The notes under the pieces are model-generated. The model had not been told where the DNA came from. It saw only the letters and a program-made list of their open reading frames with translations, and searched no databases. The translations under genes and the position numbers were made by a program. Below, one piece after another: positions 16,665 through 25,975 of a stretch of 40,041 bases of DNA (position 1 is the first letter of the stretch; each line of letters opens with the position of its first letter). Source of the stretch: Hyphomicrobiales bacterium (GTDB lineage Bacteria > Pseudomonadota > Alphaproteobacteria > Rhizobiales > Beijerinckiaceae); contig JAIXSM010000047.1 in the NCBI GenBank assembly GCA_027484655.1, positions 1-40,041 on the forward strand. The letters are read 5' to 3'.

Positions 16665-17534
16665 TCAGTTCTCGCGCACAACGACGGTGCGGCGCATCAG
16701 GCGTCGTTCGGAGGCGTCGAAATCGGAGCGCGCGTGCAGCGAGCTGCGATTATCCCACATAATCAGGTCGCCGGGCTTCCAGACGTGCGCATAGATGAAG
16801 CGCTCCTGTTCCTGATGCGCAAACAACTCATCGAGCAAGGCGTCGCTTTCCGCGCGATCCATGCCGACGATGTGGTGCGTCATCAGCCGGTTGAGATACA
16901 GCGCCTTGCGTCCCGTCGCTGAATGCGTTCTCACGACGGGATGCGCCCACGCAGGAACACCCTCCCGCGGCTCGGAGCCGCGAACTGTCGCCGCATTCTG
17001 GTAATCGTAAACGTTCAGCGCCCTGAGCCCTTCCAGACGCACCTTCATCTCATCGGAGAGCGCATCATAGGCGGCGAACATGTTTGCGAAGATGGTGTCG
17101 CCGCCCTTGGAAGGCACCTCCATCGCGTACAGCATCGTGGCCACGCTGGGGCTCTCAATGTAGCACTGGTCGGAGTGAAAATACATTTCACCGTCCGGCA
17201 GCGCTCCGATGAGCTGCCCATTCTCCCGGATGTTCGAGATGTACATCACGCCGGGAAGGCTGGTTCGGCCATTGTGCTGATGCAACACCTTGCCCAGCTC
17301 GCCAAAGCGACGCGCAAAGTTCACCTGCGCGCCCTCATCCAGGTTCTGGCCGCGAAACAAAATCACGCAGTTGCGATGCCAGGCGTCGCGGATCGCCTCG
17401 AATACGCTGTCAGGAATCTCCTCGCGCAGATCAAGGCCGACCGCCTCGACGCCGATCGCGTCATTGAGCGGACGCACAGCGACCGCGCCGCCGGGGATCG
17501 GCGCCAGCATCTCGTCTTGGGCCAAACCACCCAC
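16665..17534 (-). CDS. TauD/TfdA-family Fe(II)/2-oxoglutarate dioxygenase
   Basis: From the GTG at 17534 this gives about 289 residues. That start has GGGAGG 5 bases upstream, whereas an ATG at 17510 lacks a ribosome site and a TTG at 17594 is less plausible. The facial triad is visible: His and Asp in YFHSDQCY and the distal His in NRSSLHARSDF. The 2-oxoglutarate-binding Arg is probably in ERRLMRRTVVV. Members hydroxylate sulfonates, phenoxyacetates, quaternary amines or other acids, using 2-oxoglutarate and O2. Its position between fdsD and the TAXI-TRAP genes suggests it acts on the imported compound. Substrate unknown. Confidence 0.87.
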   Translation of the reverse strand: MGGLAQDEMLAPIPGGAVAVRPLNDAIGVEAVGLDLREEIPDSVFEAIRDAWHRNCVILFRGQNLDEGAQVNFARRFGELGKVLHQHNGRTSLPGVMYISNIRENGQLIGALPDGEMYFHSDQCYIESPSVATMLYAMEVPSKGGDTIFANMFAAYDALSDEMKVRLEGLRALNVYDYQNAATVRGSEPREGVPAWAHPVVRTHSATGRKALYLNRLMTHHIVGMDRAESDALLDELFAHQEQERFIYAHVWKPGDLIMWDNRSSLHARSDFDASERRLMRRTVVVREN

Positions 17535-17611
17535 GCACGCCTCCCGATATTTTTCTTCGTGTCCTAAGAAACATGAGCCCAAGGCGGCCGTCAAGGCGAA
17601 TGGTGAAGCTG

Positions 17612-17860
17612 TCAGCCCGAGGCCCCAGACGTTCTGCCGGCGGGAGCCTCTCGCTCCATGAGCGTCTCAAGCCCGGCGCGGGCGACAGGATCAAGTCCCT
17701 CACCCCCGGCGCGCAGGTGCTCGTACATGTCCCGCCGCATGGCCGGACTCCAGAAGCTGCGCACATGCTCGGCCACCGCCGTTTGCGCCTCCGCCGCAGG
17801 CTGCGCGCGGAAGAACGCGGCGATCTGGTTCGCCATGTAGACGAGTTTATCAGCCTTCAT
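17612..17860 (-). CDS. fdsD: formate dehydrogenase delta subunit FdsD
   Basis: This encodes 82 residues. It starts MKADKLVYMANQIAAFFRAQ and contains VRSFWSPAMRRDMYEHL, the standard signature of NAD-dependent formate dehydrogenase subunit delta. FdsD is a small accessory or structural subunit needed for activity and oxygen tolerance in related enzymes. It overlaps fdhD by four bases (ATGA), so the two are translationally coupled. It is the last gene of the fdsGBA-fdhD-fdsD order known from Cupriavidus and Rhodobacter. Confidence 0.93.
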   Translation of the reverse strand: MKADKLVYMANQIAAFFRAQPAAEAQTAVAEHVRSFWSPAMRRDMYEHLRAGGEGLDPVARAGLETLMEREAPAGRTSGASG

Positions 17861-18690
17861 GCCGACGCCTCCACGCGCACATGCTCGCCGCCGTTGAAGA
17901 CTAACGCGCGCTCATTACGGGCAAGAGCCACAAGGGTGACGCCATGCATCCGCGCGCGCTCCACCGCCAGCGCGGTCGGCGCAGAAATCGCCACGACGGC
18001 GCGGGCGCCGAATGCGGCCACCTTCTCCAGCATCTCGAATGAGCAGCGGCTCGTTATTGTAAAGTAACCAGATCCCGGATCGACGCCTGTGCGCAGCAGA
18101 TGCCCGATCAGCTTGTCGAGCGCGTTATGGCGGCCCACATCCTCGCGGATAGCGAGAACCTCACCCACAGGATCGCACCACGCGGCCGCATGCACAGCCC
18201 CGGTGGCTTCATTGAGCTTTTGAAGGCCTACAAGTTCGCTCAACGCGCGATCCATGGCGCGGGTTGTGAGTTCAAACGCCGGGGCGGTAATCGCCCGCGC
18301 GCAGGGCATGGCGTTGAGATCGTCGATGCCGCACACGCCGCAGCCGGTGCGACCCGAAATATTGCGCGCGCGGGCGAGATGTCGCTGCATCTTGTCGGAC
18401 GCGAGCGAGACGACGAGCCGCAAGCCGCGCTGTTCCTCGTCCTCTTCAACAATGACGCCGCGAATGTCGGCGATGCCATCGATAATGCCTTCGGTGAACG
18501 AAAACCCGACGGCAAAATCCTCGAGATCCTGCGGCGAGCACATCATCACCGCGAACGGAATCGGCGCATAAACAATGTTCACCGGCGTCTCAGCCGCAGC
18601 CTCGCGCACGGAGGCTTCGCGCACGCCGTTGCGCAAGCCAATGCGCTCCACAGCAACGGAAACCGACGGCTTGACGTCATTCAGCGGCAT
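17857..18690 (-). CDS. fdhD: formate dehydrogenase accessory sulfurtransferase FdhD (FdsC)
   Basis: This encodes 277 residues. The sulfur-carrying CxxC motif is in SGRTGCGVCGIDDL. VGRHNALDKLIGHLL and YFTITSRCSFEMLEKVA are typical FdhD blocks. FdhD transfers sulfur from a cysteine desulfurase to the bis-molybdopterin guanine dinucleotide cofactor, sulfurating the Mo centre before insertion into the alpha subunit. The start overlaps the end of fdsA by 14 bases and the stop overlaps fdsD by 4, indicating one tightly coupled operon. Confidence 0.95.
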   Translation of the reverse strand: MPLNDVKPSVSVAVERIGLRNGVREASVREAAAETPVNIVYAPIPFAVMMCSPQDLEDFAVGFSFTEGIIDGIADIRGVIVEEDEEQRGLRLVVSLASDKMQRHLARARNISGRTGCGVCGIDDLNAMPCARAITAPAFELTTRAMDRALSELVGLQKLNEATGAVHAAAWCDPVGEVLAIREDVGRHNALDKLIGHLLRTGVDPGSGYFTITSRCSFEMLEKVAAFGARAVVAISAPTALAVERARMHGVTLVALARNERALVFNGGEHVRVEASA

Positions 18691-21520
18691 CGGCCCTGCC
18701 CTCGACCCTGCGCATCAGATCAGCGCTGGCGCGATCTTCCGCCTGCCAGTCAGACCAGCGGTTCGTGCGCTGCACCTGAACAGCGGTGACCTTGTACTCG
18801 GGGCAGTTCGTCGCCCAGTCCGAATAGTCGGTGGTAATAACGTTGGCTCCGCTCGTAGCATGGTGAAACGTGGTGTAGACAACGCCCGGCTGCATGCGCT
18901 CGGAGATGCGCGCGTGGAGCGCGACCTCGCCGGAGCGGCTGGAGATTGCCACGAGGTCTCCATCACGGACGCCTCGCTGCTCGGCATCAAACGGGTGTAT
19001 TTCCAGAACATCCTCGTCGTGCCAAACGTTGTTCCGCGTTCGCGCAGTCTGCACGCCGACATTGTACTGTGAGAGAATGCGCCCTGTTGTGAGAATAAGC
19101 GGGAAACGCTGCGTCGTGCGCTCGTCCGTAGGTACAAACTCCGTAATCATGAACTTGCCCTTGCCGCGCACGAAACGATCCATGTGCATGATCGGCGTCC
19201 CCTCAGGCGCCTGCGCGTTGCAGGGCCACTGCACGGAGCCCAGTTCGTCGAGCTTCGCATAGCTCACACCGGCGAAAGTTGGCGTCAGCGCTGCAATTTC
19301 ATCCATAATTTGGGATGGGTGGTCATAAGAGAAGTCGCATCCCAGAGCGCTCGCGAAACCAAGCGTCACCTCCCAGTCAGCAAGGCCGGCGAGCGGCGCC
19401 ATGGTCTTGCGCACGCGGTTGATGCGCCGCTCGGCGTTGGTGAAGGTGCCATCTTTCTCAAGAAACGACGCGCCAGGAAAGAACACATGCGCATACTTCG
19501 CGGTCTCGTTGAGGAACAAATCCTGCACGATCACGCACTCCATGTTGCGCAAACCAAGCGTCACATGCTTCGTGTCAGGATCAGACTGCGCAATATCCTC
19601 GCCCTGGATGTAAAGCCCCTTGAACCGGCCATCGACAGCTTCATCGAGCATATTTGGAATGCGCAGGCCCGGCTCGGCGGACAGCGTGACGCCCCACAGA
19701 TTCTCGAACATGTCGCGCGTGGCGTCGTCGGACACATGACGATAGCCGGAGAACTCATGGGGGAAAGAGCCCATGTCGCACGAGCCCTGCACGTTGTTTT
19801 GCCCGCGCAGCGGATTAACGCCCACGCCATCACGTCCAATGTTGCCAGTGGCCATGGCGAGGTTGGCCATGCCCATCACCATGGTCGAACCTTGCGAATG
19901 CTCGGTGACGCCAAGGCCGTAGTAAATAGCGCCGTCGCCACCGGTAGCGTAAAGGCGGGCTGCTGCGCGCACGTCCGCCGCGGGCACGCCGGTGAAAGCC
20001 TCCACCCCCTCCGGCGCATTGCTCTCCTGCGCCACAAAGCGCGCCCACGACTCGAAGTCGGCAAGGTCGCAGCGCTCGCGCACATACGCTTCGTTGACGA
20101 GCCCTTCCGTGACCACAACGTGCGCCAGCGCGTTGATGATCGCCACATTCGTGCCGGGCTTGAGCGCCAGATGATGATCCGCCTCGATGTGCGCCGTGCG
20201 CACGAGGTCGATGCGGCGTGGATCAATCACGATAAGCTTCGCGCCCTGACGCAGGCGCCTCTTCATGCGCGAGGCGAAAACCGGATGCGCATCGGTGGGG
20301 TTGGCGCCGATGACCATGATGACATCGGCCTTGGCCACGGACTTGAAGTCCTGCGTGCCGGCGGACGTGCCGAAGGCAGTCTTCAGGCCGTAGCCCGTGG
20401 GCGAATGGCACACACGGGCGCAGGTGTCGACGTTGTTGTTGCCGAAGCCCGCGCGAACGACCTTCTGGACAAGAAACGTTTCCTCGTTGGTGCAGCGTGA
20501 GGAGGTGATGCCGCCCACAGCATCGCGGCCGTAGGTCTTCTGGATGCGCCGGAATTCGGACGCTGCGTGCGCGAACGCTTCGTCCCAGCTCACCTCGCGC
20601 CATGGATCTGTGATCTTCGCACGGATCATCGGCTTAGTGATGCGATCCTTATGCGTGGCGTAACCCCACGCAAAGCGGCCCTTGACGCATGAATGGCCCT
20701 CGTTGGCCTTGCCGTCCTTTGAAGGAACCATACGAACAACCTTGTCGCCCTGCATCTCCGCGCGGAAGCTGCATCCGACACCGCAATAAGCGCACGTTGT
20801 GTTCACCGCGCGGGTGGGCGCGCCCATTTCAATGACGCTTTTCTCGTTGAGCGTTGCGGTGGGACACGCCTGCACGCAGGCGCCGCAGGACACGCACTCT
20901 GAGCCCAGAAAATCAGGCCCGCCCGTCGCCACGAGCGAACCGAGACCGCGCCCGTCGATGGTGAGCGCGAATGTGCCCTGCACGTCTTCGCACGCGCGCA
21001 CGCAACGCGAACAGACGATGCACTTGGAGGAATCGAAGGTGAAGTAGGGATTACTTTCATCTTTGGCGACCGTGCGATGACGTTCGCCATCGTGGCCATA
21101 GCGCACCTCGCGCAGGCCAACAGCGCCCGCCATATCCTGCAATTCGCAATCGCCATTCGCGGAGCAAGTAAGGCAATCGAGGGGATGATCGGAGATGTAA
21201 AGCTCCATCACGCCGCGCCGAAGATCCGCGAGGCGCTGCGTCTGCGTGCGCACCACCATGCCCTCTTCCACCGGCGTGGTGCACGAGGCGGGCGTTCCGC
21301 GACGGCCTTCAATCTCGACAAGGCAGAGGCGACAGGAGCCAAACGCCTCCAGCATGTCCGTGGCGCAGAGTTTGGGGATTTGCGTTCCCATGGTTGACGC
21401 CGCCGCCATGACTGACGTTCCGGCCGGCACGCTGACGCGGACGCCATCGACGGTGAGCGTCACAATCGGCCCGTCGCCACGAAGCGGCGTGCCGTAGTCC
21501 TTTTCACGCGAGAGCGACAT
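18677..21520 (-). CDS. fdsA: NAD-dependent formate dehydrogenase alpha subunit FdsA
   Basis: This encodes 947 residues, the expected size. The N-terminal NuoG-like part has a 2Fe-2S site (Cys52, 63, 66, 80), a His-Cys3 4Fe-4S site (His112, Cys116, 119, 125) and two further 4Fe-4S sites (Cys167/170/173 and Cys209/212/215 with crossing ligands). The molybdenum domain begins with Cys243/246/250/278. The catalytic Cys371-His372 is in CARVCHSPTGYGL, so this is the cysteine rather than selenocysteine form. It oxidises formate to CO2 at a Mo-bis-MGD centre. AGGAGA precedes the ATG, 11 bases after fdsB. Confidence 0.96.
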   Translation of the reverse strand: MSLSREKDYGTPLRGDGPIVTLTVDGVRVSVPAGTSVMAAASTMGTQIPKLCATDMLEAFGSCRLCLVEIEGRRGTPASCTTPVEEGMVVRTQTQRLADLRRGVMELYISDHPLDCLTCSANGDCELQDMAGAVGLREVRYGHDGERHRTVAKDESNPYFTFDSSKCIVCSRCVRACEDVQGTFALTIDGRGLGSLVATGGPDFLGSECVSCGACVQACPTATLNEKSVIEMGAPTRAVNTTCAYCGVGCSFRAEMQGDKVVRMVPSKDGKANEGHSCVKGRFAWGYATHKDRITKPMIRAKITDPWREVSWDEAFAHAASEFRRIQKTYGRDAVGGITSSRCTNEETFLVQKVVRAGFGNNNVDTCARVCHSPTGYGLKTAFGTSAGTQDFKSVAKADVIMVIGANPTDAHPVFASRMKRRLRQGAKLIVIDPRRIDLVRTAHIEADHHLALKPGTNVAIINALAHVVVTEGLVNEAYVRERCDLADFESWARFVAQESNAPEGVEAFTGVPAADVRAAARLYATGGDGAIYYGLGVTEHSQGSTMVMGMANLAMATGNIGRDGVGVNPLRGQNNVQGSCDMGSFPHEFSGYRHVSDDATRDMFENLWGVTLSAEPGLRIPNMLDEAVDGRFKGLYIQGEDIAQSDPDTKHVTLGLRNMECVIVQDLFLNETAKYAHVFFPGASFLEKDGTFTNAERRINRVRKTMAPLAGLADWEVTLGFASALGCDFSYDHPSQIMDEIAALTPTFAGVSYAKLDELGSVQWPCNAQAPEGTPIMHMDRFVRGKGKFMITEFVPTDERTTQRFPLILTTGRILSQYNVGVQTARTRNNVWHDEDVLEIHPFDAEQRGVRDGDLVAISSRSGEVALHARISERMQPGVVYTTFHHATSGANVITTDYSDWATNCPEYKVTAVQVQRTNRWSDWQAEDRASADLMRRVEGRADAAE

Positions 21521-21531
21521 GGATCGTTCTC

Positions 21532-23067
21532 CTATTCAGCAGCGGAGCGCATCGCGCGTCCGGTGAAATCTTCGGGAAAATGCTTCAGCGCGCTGCCCAC
21601 GGGCATGGGCGTGAGCCCCCCCAGCGCGCACAGGGACGCGTCCGTCATCAGCGTGAGCAGATCATCCGCCAACGCCAGGTTTTTCTCGCGCTCGACGCCT
21701 GCAGTGATTTTGTCGATCAGCTCGACGCCGCGCGTAGAGCCGATGCGGCAGGGCGTGCACTTGCCGCAACTCTCCACCGCGCAGAACTCGAACGCGAAGC
21801 GCGCCTGTGCCGCCATGTCCACGGTGTCGTCAAAGACAACCACGCCGCCATGGCCTAGCAGGCCGCCCGCTTGCGCCATCGACTCATAGTCGAGCGGCGT
21901 ATCGAACAAACTTTCAGGAAAGTAGGCGCCCAGCGGACCGCCGACCTGCACCGCGCGCACGGGCCGGCCCGAGGCCGTACCGCCGCCGATGTCAAACACA
22001 AGTTCGCGAATGGTGACGCCGAAGGGAAGCTCATAGAGCCCGCCGCGCTTCACATTGCCAGCAAGTTGAAATGGCATGGAGCCGCGTGAACGGCCCATGC
22101 CATGGCTGGCGTAAGCGGCGCCGCCGTCACGCAGGATCGTAGGCGCAGCCGCGATGGTGAGCACGTTGTGAATGATGGTCGGCTTGCCAAAAAGTCCCTG
22201 CACCGCCGGCAGCGGCGGTTTGGCGCGCACCTGCCCGCGCTTGCCTTCGATGCTCTCCAGCAGCGCCGTTTCCTCGCCGCACACGTAGGCGCCCGCGCCC
22301 ACGCGCACCTCAATGTCGAATGCTGCGCTCAGCAACTTCTCGCGCCGGGCGATGCGCAGCGCCTCGTTCATCACCCCAATGGCGCGCGGATATTCAGAGC
22401 GGATGTAAATAACGCCGCGGTCAGCGCCGATGGCGAACGCACAGATCGCGATACCCTCGATGATGAGGAAGGGATCGCCCTCCATCACCATGCGGTCGGC
22501 GAACGTGCCGCTGTCGCCTTCATCCGCGTTGAGAACGACATACTTGCGCGAGGCTTGCGCGTCACGCGCCGTGCGCCATTTGATCGCTGCTGGAAAGCCC
22601 GCACCCCCGCGCCCGCGTAGTCCAGACGCCGAAATCTCTTCAATCACCGCATCGGCGCCCATCGCACGCGCGCGATCAAGCCCGCGCAATCCCCCGGTTT
22701 CCAAATAGTCATTGAACGACAGCGGATCGCATACACCCACACGTGCGAACGTAAGGCGACGTTGGCGCGCGAACAGCGGCAGGTCGTCAACGCGGCCATG
22801 AGCCAGCGCATGGGGCGCGCCGTTGAGAAAACCCGCATCGAACAGGCTCGCAACATCGCCAGGGCGCACCGGCCCATACGCCACGCGGCCCTGCGCAGTT
22901 TCAACTTCAACCAGCGGCTCAAGCCACAACAGCCCGCGCGATCCGGTGCGCACAATGTCGATGGCTACGCCGCGACGCGCGGCCTCGTTAGACACCGCGC
23001 GCGCAACCGCGTCAGCGCCGACAGAAGCAGCTGCGGCGTCGGCGGACATGAACACGCGCACACTCAT
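21532..23067 (-). CDS. fdsB: NAD-dependent formate dehydrogenase beta subunit FdsB
   Basis: This encodes 511 residues. It has an N-terminal thioredoxin-like region, then the NuoF-like FMN/NAD+ domain (SGLRGRGGAGFPAAIKW, YVVLNADEGDSGTFADR, YVCGEETALLESIEG) and a 4Fe-4S site in ESCGKCTPCRIG. It passes electrons from the Fe-S chain via FMN to NAD+, making NADH in the cytoplasm. The ATG overlaps the fdsG stop (ATGA), so expression is coupled. Confidence 0.95.
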   Translation of the reverse strand: MSVRVFMSADAAAASVGADAVARAVSNEAARRGVAIDIVRTGSRGLLWLEPLVEVETAQGRVAYGPVRPGDVASLFDAGFLNGAPHALAHGRVDDLPLFARQRRLTFARVGVCDPLSFNDYLETGGLRGLDRARAMGADAVIEEISASGLRGRGGAGFPAAIKWRTARDAQASRKYVVLNADEGDSGTFADRMVMEGDPFLIIEGIAICAFAIGADRGVIYIRSEYPRAIGVMNEALRIARREKLLSAAFDIEVRVGAGAYVCGEETALLESIEGKRGQVRAKPPLPAVQGLFGKPTIIHNVLTIAAAPTILRDGGAAYASHGMGRSRGSMPFQLAGNVKRGGLYELPFGVTIRELVFDIGGGTASGRPVRAVQVGGPLGAYFPESLFDTPLDYESMAQAGGLLGHGGVVVFDDTVDMAAQARFAFEFCAVESCGKCTPCRIGSTRGVELIDKITAGVEREKNLALADDLLTLMTDASLCALGGLTPMPVGSALKHFPEDFTGRAMRSAAE

Positions 23068-23576
23068 CGCCGCGCCTCCGTCACCAGTTCATCCACGCGC
23101 GCTTCATCCAGCGCGCCGATCAGCGCGTCGCCCAGCAACGCGGCCGGGCCCAATGCGCAATTGCCGAGGCAGTAAACGGCCTCCACTGCGAGCTTGCCAT
23201 CGGGCGCATCCTCGCCGAGTCGCAGATCGTGGCGCGCCTTCATGTAATCAACGATCCGGCTGGAACCGCGCGCCTGACAGGCTTCCGCCATGCATAACTT
23301 CAGCGTTGCGCACGCGCCCGGTTCGGTGCGGAAGTCATGATAGAACGAAATGACGCCGCGCACCTCGGCTTGCGAGATGTTGAGCAAGCGCGCGATCATC
23401 GGCTGAGCCGCAGGATCGATGTAACCAAAGGCCTCCTGCAACGCGTGGAGGATCGGCAGCAGCGGCGTTGCGCCCGCCCCGTCCTCGCCGTAGAAGGCCC
23501 GCGCGTGAGCGACCTCGGCGAGAGCGATACGCTCGGCCTCCTGCACATCGAAGCTCTCGCCAGCGCGCCCTGCCAT
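23064..23576 (-). CDS. fdsG: NAD-dependent formate dehydrogenase gamma subunit FdsG
   Basis: From the ATG at 23576 (GGGAAGGG just upstream) this gives 170 residues; the frame is open further upstream but that part runs towards the eutA-like stop. It is NuoE-like. Four cysteines in C-x4-C (LKLCMAEAC) and C-x3-C (YCLGNCALGP) bind a 2Fe-2S cluster, and HALQEAFGYIDPAA is also conserved. It joins FdsB as the diaphorase module of the formate dehydrogenase. It begins the fds operon 64 bases after the eutA-like gene. Confidence 0.93.
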   Translation of the reverse strand: MAGRAGESFDVQEAERIALAEVAHARAFYGEDGAGATPLLPILHALQEAFGYIDPAAQPMIARLLNISQAEVRGVISFYHDFRTEPGACATLKLCMAEACQARGSSRIVDYMKARHDLRLGEDAPDGKLAVEAVYCLGNCALGPAALLGDALIGALDEARVDELVTEARR

Positions 23577-23640
23577 AGTCCCTTCCCGCCGTTTGTCGTC
23601 GCATGACGAAAGAGCAAAAGCGCGACGACCGCAAGAGGGC

Positions 23641-25260
23641 TTAGTCGCCGCGCGCGGCATCCTGCGGCTTCGCCGCGCCTTGCCCGCCAAACACGAGGCT
23701 CTTCACGGTCACGGGAACCATCCCTGAGGGCATACGGATGCGGCCGATATCAACATAATCAAAGTCGCGCAGCGTAATGCCGTCGATCACGAGGATCTCG
23801 TTGGGCAGTCTCAACTCCTGCTTGAGGATCGCGCCCAACGTGAGAGCGGCGTCCCCCTCCAGCATGATGTAAAGGTTGGTTCCCGCCGCAATTCTGTCCG
23901 CAAGGCCTTGGGCTATGCCCTGCGCCAGCGCGCGCACGCGCCCATAGGCAGGCTCCCCGCGCCAACGAAACGCCAGCGCGACTTCGCGGGCCGGATCGTC
24001 GTCGTCAAACATGGCGCGATGCGCGCGGATCGCCTGCGCCAGCTGATCGGGATCGACCGGGCCGCGAAAATCAAACGGCGGCATGAGCACCGGCAAACTG
24101 CGGCGGGGCAGCAGCGCGGCATGGTTGGTGATGCACGACGTGGCGCCGCTCATCTGCACGCTGAACTGCGAGGCGCCCAGCGCAGTTGCGCGCATGCATT
24201 CGCCAGGCGGCAACAGCGGCCAGGCAATATCGCCAGCGTCGAAGCGCCGCCGCAAGGCGCGGCCCAGCCGCCAGCCGAGATCGCCGAAATCGCGCTTCTC
24301 CCGCAGATACACATACTCGGCCACGCCGCCGGAAAACATCACGCCGTCGAGCGCGCCAAGATCGTCGATGGGATCGGTGAGAAAAGCCTCGCGGACACTC
24401 TCGGGCAAGGGCTTTTGGATCAACGCGGCAACGACCATCTCAGCCATGGCGTCCGCCACCGCCTGCATGTCAGCCTTGTCCGCCACATCGCCCATGCGCC
24501 ACAGAACGCCTGCGCGCGCGGCGTGTTCCGCGCCGTCAGGGTCAAGACGATTGATGCGGTTGTCGAGGTCGAATGCAACCTGCCGGCCACCCACACGCAG
24601 GGCGGCGGTCGCGAGCGCGCGGCCTTGGTCGATCAGCGCGAACTTCGTGGTGGCGCCGCCGATGTCGATATTGAGGATGCGCGTCATATCCCGTCGCGAC
24701 GCCTCCACGGCGCCGGACCCGTAGGCGGCGAGCAGCGCCTCCAGATGGTCGCCGGCGGCGGCGGCTACGAGTTCCCCGCTCTCCTCGGTCAGCGCCTCCA
24801 GGATGGCGGCTGCGTTGTCGCGTCGCGCGGCGGCGCCAGTCATAACAACGACACCAGTCTCGATGTCATCCGGCGTAAGGCCGGCCATAACGTATGCGCG
24901 ATCAATGATAGCGCGCAGACGCGGGCCGTTGATGGTGTTTTCGTCGTTGAAGGGCGTGAGCGACACAGGCGACATGAACAGCGTCTCGCGCGCCTTCGCC
25001 TGCCGACGCATGGCCAGCGGCTCGCCGGGACCGCGCATCAGAAGCCGTGAGAACACCACCTGCGTGCCAGACGAGCCGATATCAACGCCGATGCTGACGA
25101 GCGGAACCTCCTCGTTCTCGCTGGGGTCGAGCACAAGATTGTCGTCGGCGTCGTGGTCGTGGTCCGCCTCCTCGCCAGGCGTATGGGCGTGGATTGAGAA
25201 CGCGCCAAACGCATGATCCGCGAGGGTGTGGGAGGTTTTGCGCTCGGGTTCTTCCGCCAT
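23641..25260 (-). CDS. EutA-like ATPase (ethanolamine ammonia-lyase reactivase family)
   Basis: This encodes about 539 residues from the ATG at 25260. The N-terminal 40 residues are rich in His, Asp and Glu (HTPGEEADHDHDADDN). An actin-type ATPase fold follows, with phosphate-1 motif GVDIGSSGTQVVFS, a second motif NIDIGGATTKFALIDQG and a late FSGGVAEYVYLREK. These match EutA, which reactivates B12-dependent ethanolamine ammonia-lyase by ATP-driven cofactor exchange. No EutB, EutC or other B12 enzyme is present in the window, so the client protein is unknown and may not be an ammonia-lyase. It lies between the cupins and fdsG on the same strand, after a hairpin terminator. Confidence 0.8.
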   Translation of the reverse strand: MAEEPERKTSHTLADHAFGAFSIHAHTPGEEADHDHDADDNLVLDPSENEEVPLVSIGVDIGSSGTQVVFSRLLMRGPGEPLAMRRQAKARETLFMSPVSLTPFNDENTINGPRLRAIIDRAYVMAGLTPDDIETGVVVMTGAAARRDNAAAILEALTEESGELVAAAAGDHLEALLAAYGSGAVEASRRDMTRILNIDIGGATTKFALIDQGRALATAALRVGGRQVAFDLDNRINRLDPDGAEHAARAGVLWRMGDVADKADMQAVADAMAEMVVAALIQKPLPESVREAFLTDPIDDLGALDGVMFSGGVAEYVYLREKRDFGDLGWRLGRALRRRFDAGDIAWPLLPPGECMRATALGASQFSVQMSGATSCITNHAALLPRRSLPVLMPPFDFRGPVDPDQLAQAIRAHRAMFDDDDPAREVALAFRWRGEPAYGRVRALAQGIAQGLADRIAAGTNLYIMLEGDAALTLGAILKQELRLPNEILVIDGITLRDFDYVDIGRIRMPSGMVPVTVKSLVFGGQGAAKPQDAARGD

Positions 25261-25309
25261 GGCCCTATCGTCTCTCTGCAGGATAGATAAGCGCGGGCTC
25301 CTGAAAAGC

Positions 25310-25338
25310 AAAACTCCCCCCCGTTGGCCGGGAGGGAG
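25310..25338 (-). terminator. intrinsic terminator between cupin 1 and the EutA-like gene
   Basis: On the minus strand CTCCCTCCCG and CGGGGGGGAG form a 10-position stem with 9 pairs and a 5-base loop, followed by TTTTGCTTTT. It lies 28 bases after the cupin stop. It should stop or attenuate transcripts entering the EutA-like gene and fds operon. Confidence 0.75.
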
Positions 25339-25365
25339 CGAAAACGCGTGATCCGCGCGTTCAGC

Positions 25366-25974
25366 TTACTTCTTGCGCGCGCCGCGCAGGTACTCGCGCA
25401 CGATGTCGGCGGTGAGCACCACCTTGGGATCGTACTCGGGGCAGTCCTCAATCTGGTTGAGGTTGTTGAGCCCCATCTGGCGGAAGATGCGCGCGGTCGA
25501 TGAGATCAGGCGCACGGGGCGCTCAGGATCGGCGTTGAAGTGCTGGTGAATGGTGTTCGGCGGAATGTAAATATAATCGCCGGCTTCCCACTCGAGCTTC
25601 TTCACCTCGTCCTGGGGCTTCCACTCAAACGTGTCGGTGATCTCGACGTCGCAGTCCTGATGCAGGTCGTAGCCGCGACCCTCGATCACGTACACGCACT
25701 CTTCCGCAAGGTGGCTGTGCTTGCCCGAGCGCGAGCCCGGCGGAATGATCTGCATGTAGGCGTCGACGGTCTCGATGCGCGTGCCCATCGACTCGTTCAT
25801 GAGGTGCTTGAGAAGCCCCTGCCGCGACATTTCCCACGGCATGTCGGCCGGCTTGACGATCTTCTTGCGGCGCGCATTGCGCGAGGGCGCGTCCTGCGCC
25901 TCGTCGAGCAGACGCTGATACAGGCGCTCGTTGTTCTTGCCTTCGAGCCAGGCGGCGGTTTCGCCCCACGCCAT
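25366..25974 (-). CDS. cupin protein 1 (paired cupin)
   Basis: This encodes 202 residues. Cupin motif 1 is complete (GKHSHLAEECVYVIEGRG, with His-x-His and Glu) and motif 2 is complete (GDYIYIPPNTIHQHFN, with the third His). It should therefore bind one metal ion with three His and one Glu. It could be a small dioxygenase, isomerase, decarboxylase or lyase. The C-terminus has an extra stretch (CPEYDPKVVLTADIVREYL). The start is one base after the stop of cupin 2, so the two are translated together. They share the HQHFNA core and look like diverged copies. Confidence 0.8.
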   Translation of the reverse strand: MAWGETAAWLEGKNNERLYQRLLDEAQDAPSRNARRKKIVKPADMPWEMSRQGLLKHLMNESMGTRIETVDAYMQIIPPGSRSGKHSHLAEECVYVIEGRGYDLHQDCDVEITDTFEWKPQDEVKKLEWEAGDYIYIPPNTIHQHFNADPERPVRLISSTARIFRQMGLNNLNQIEDCPEYDPKVVLTADIVREYLRGARKK

Positions 25975-25975
25975 A

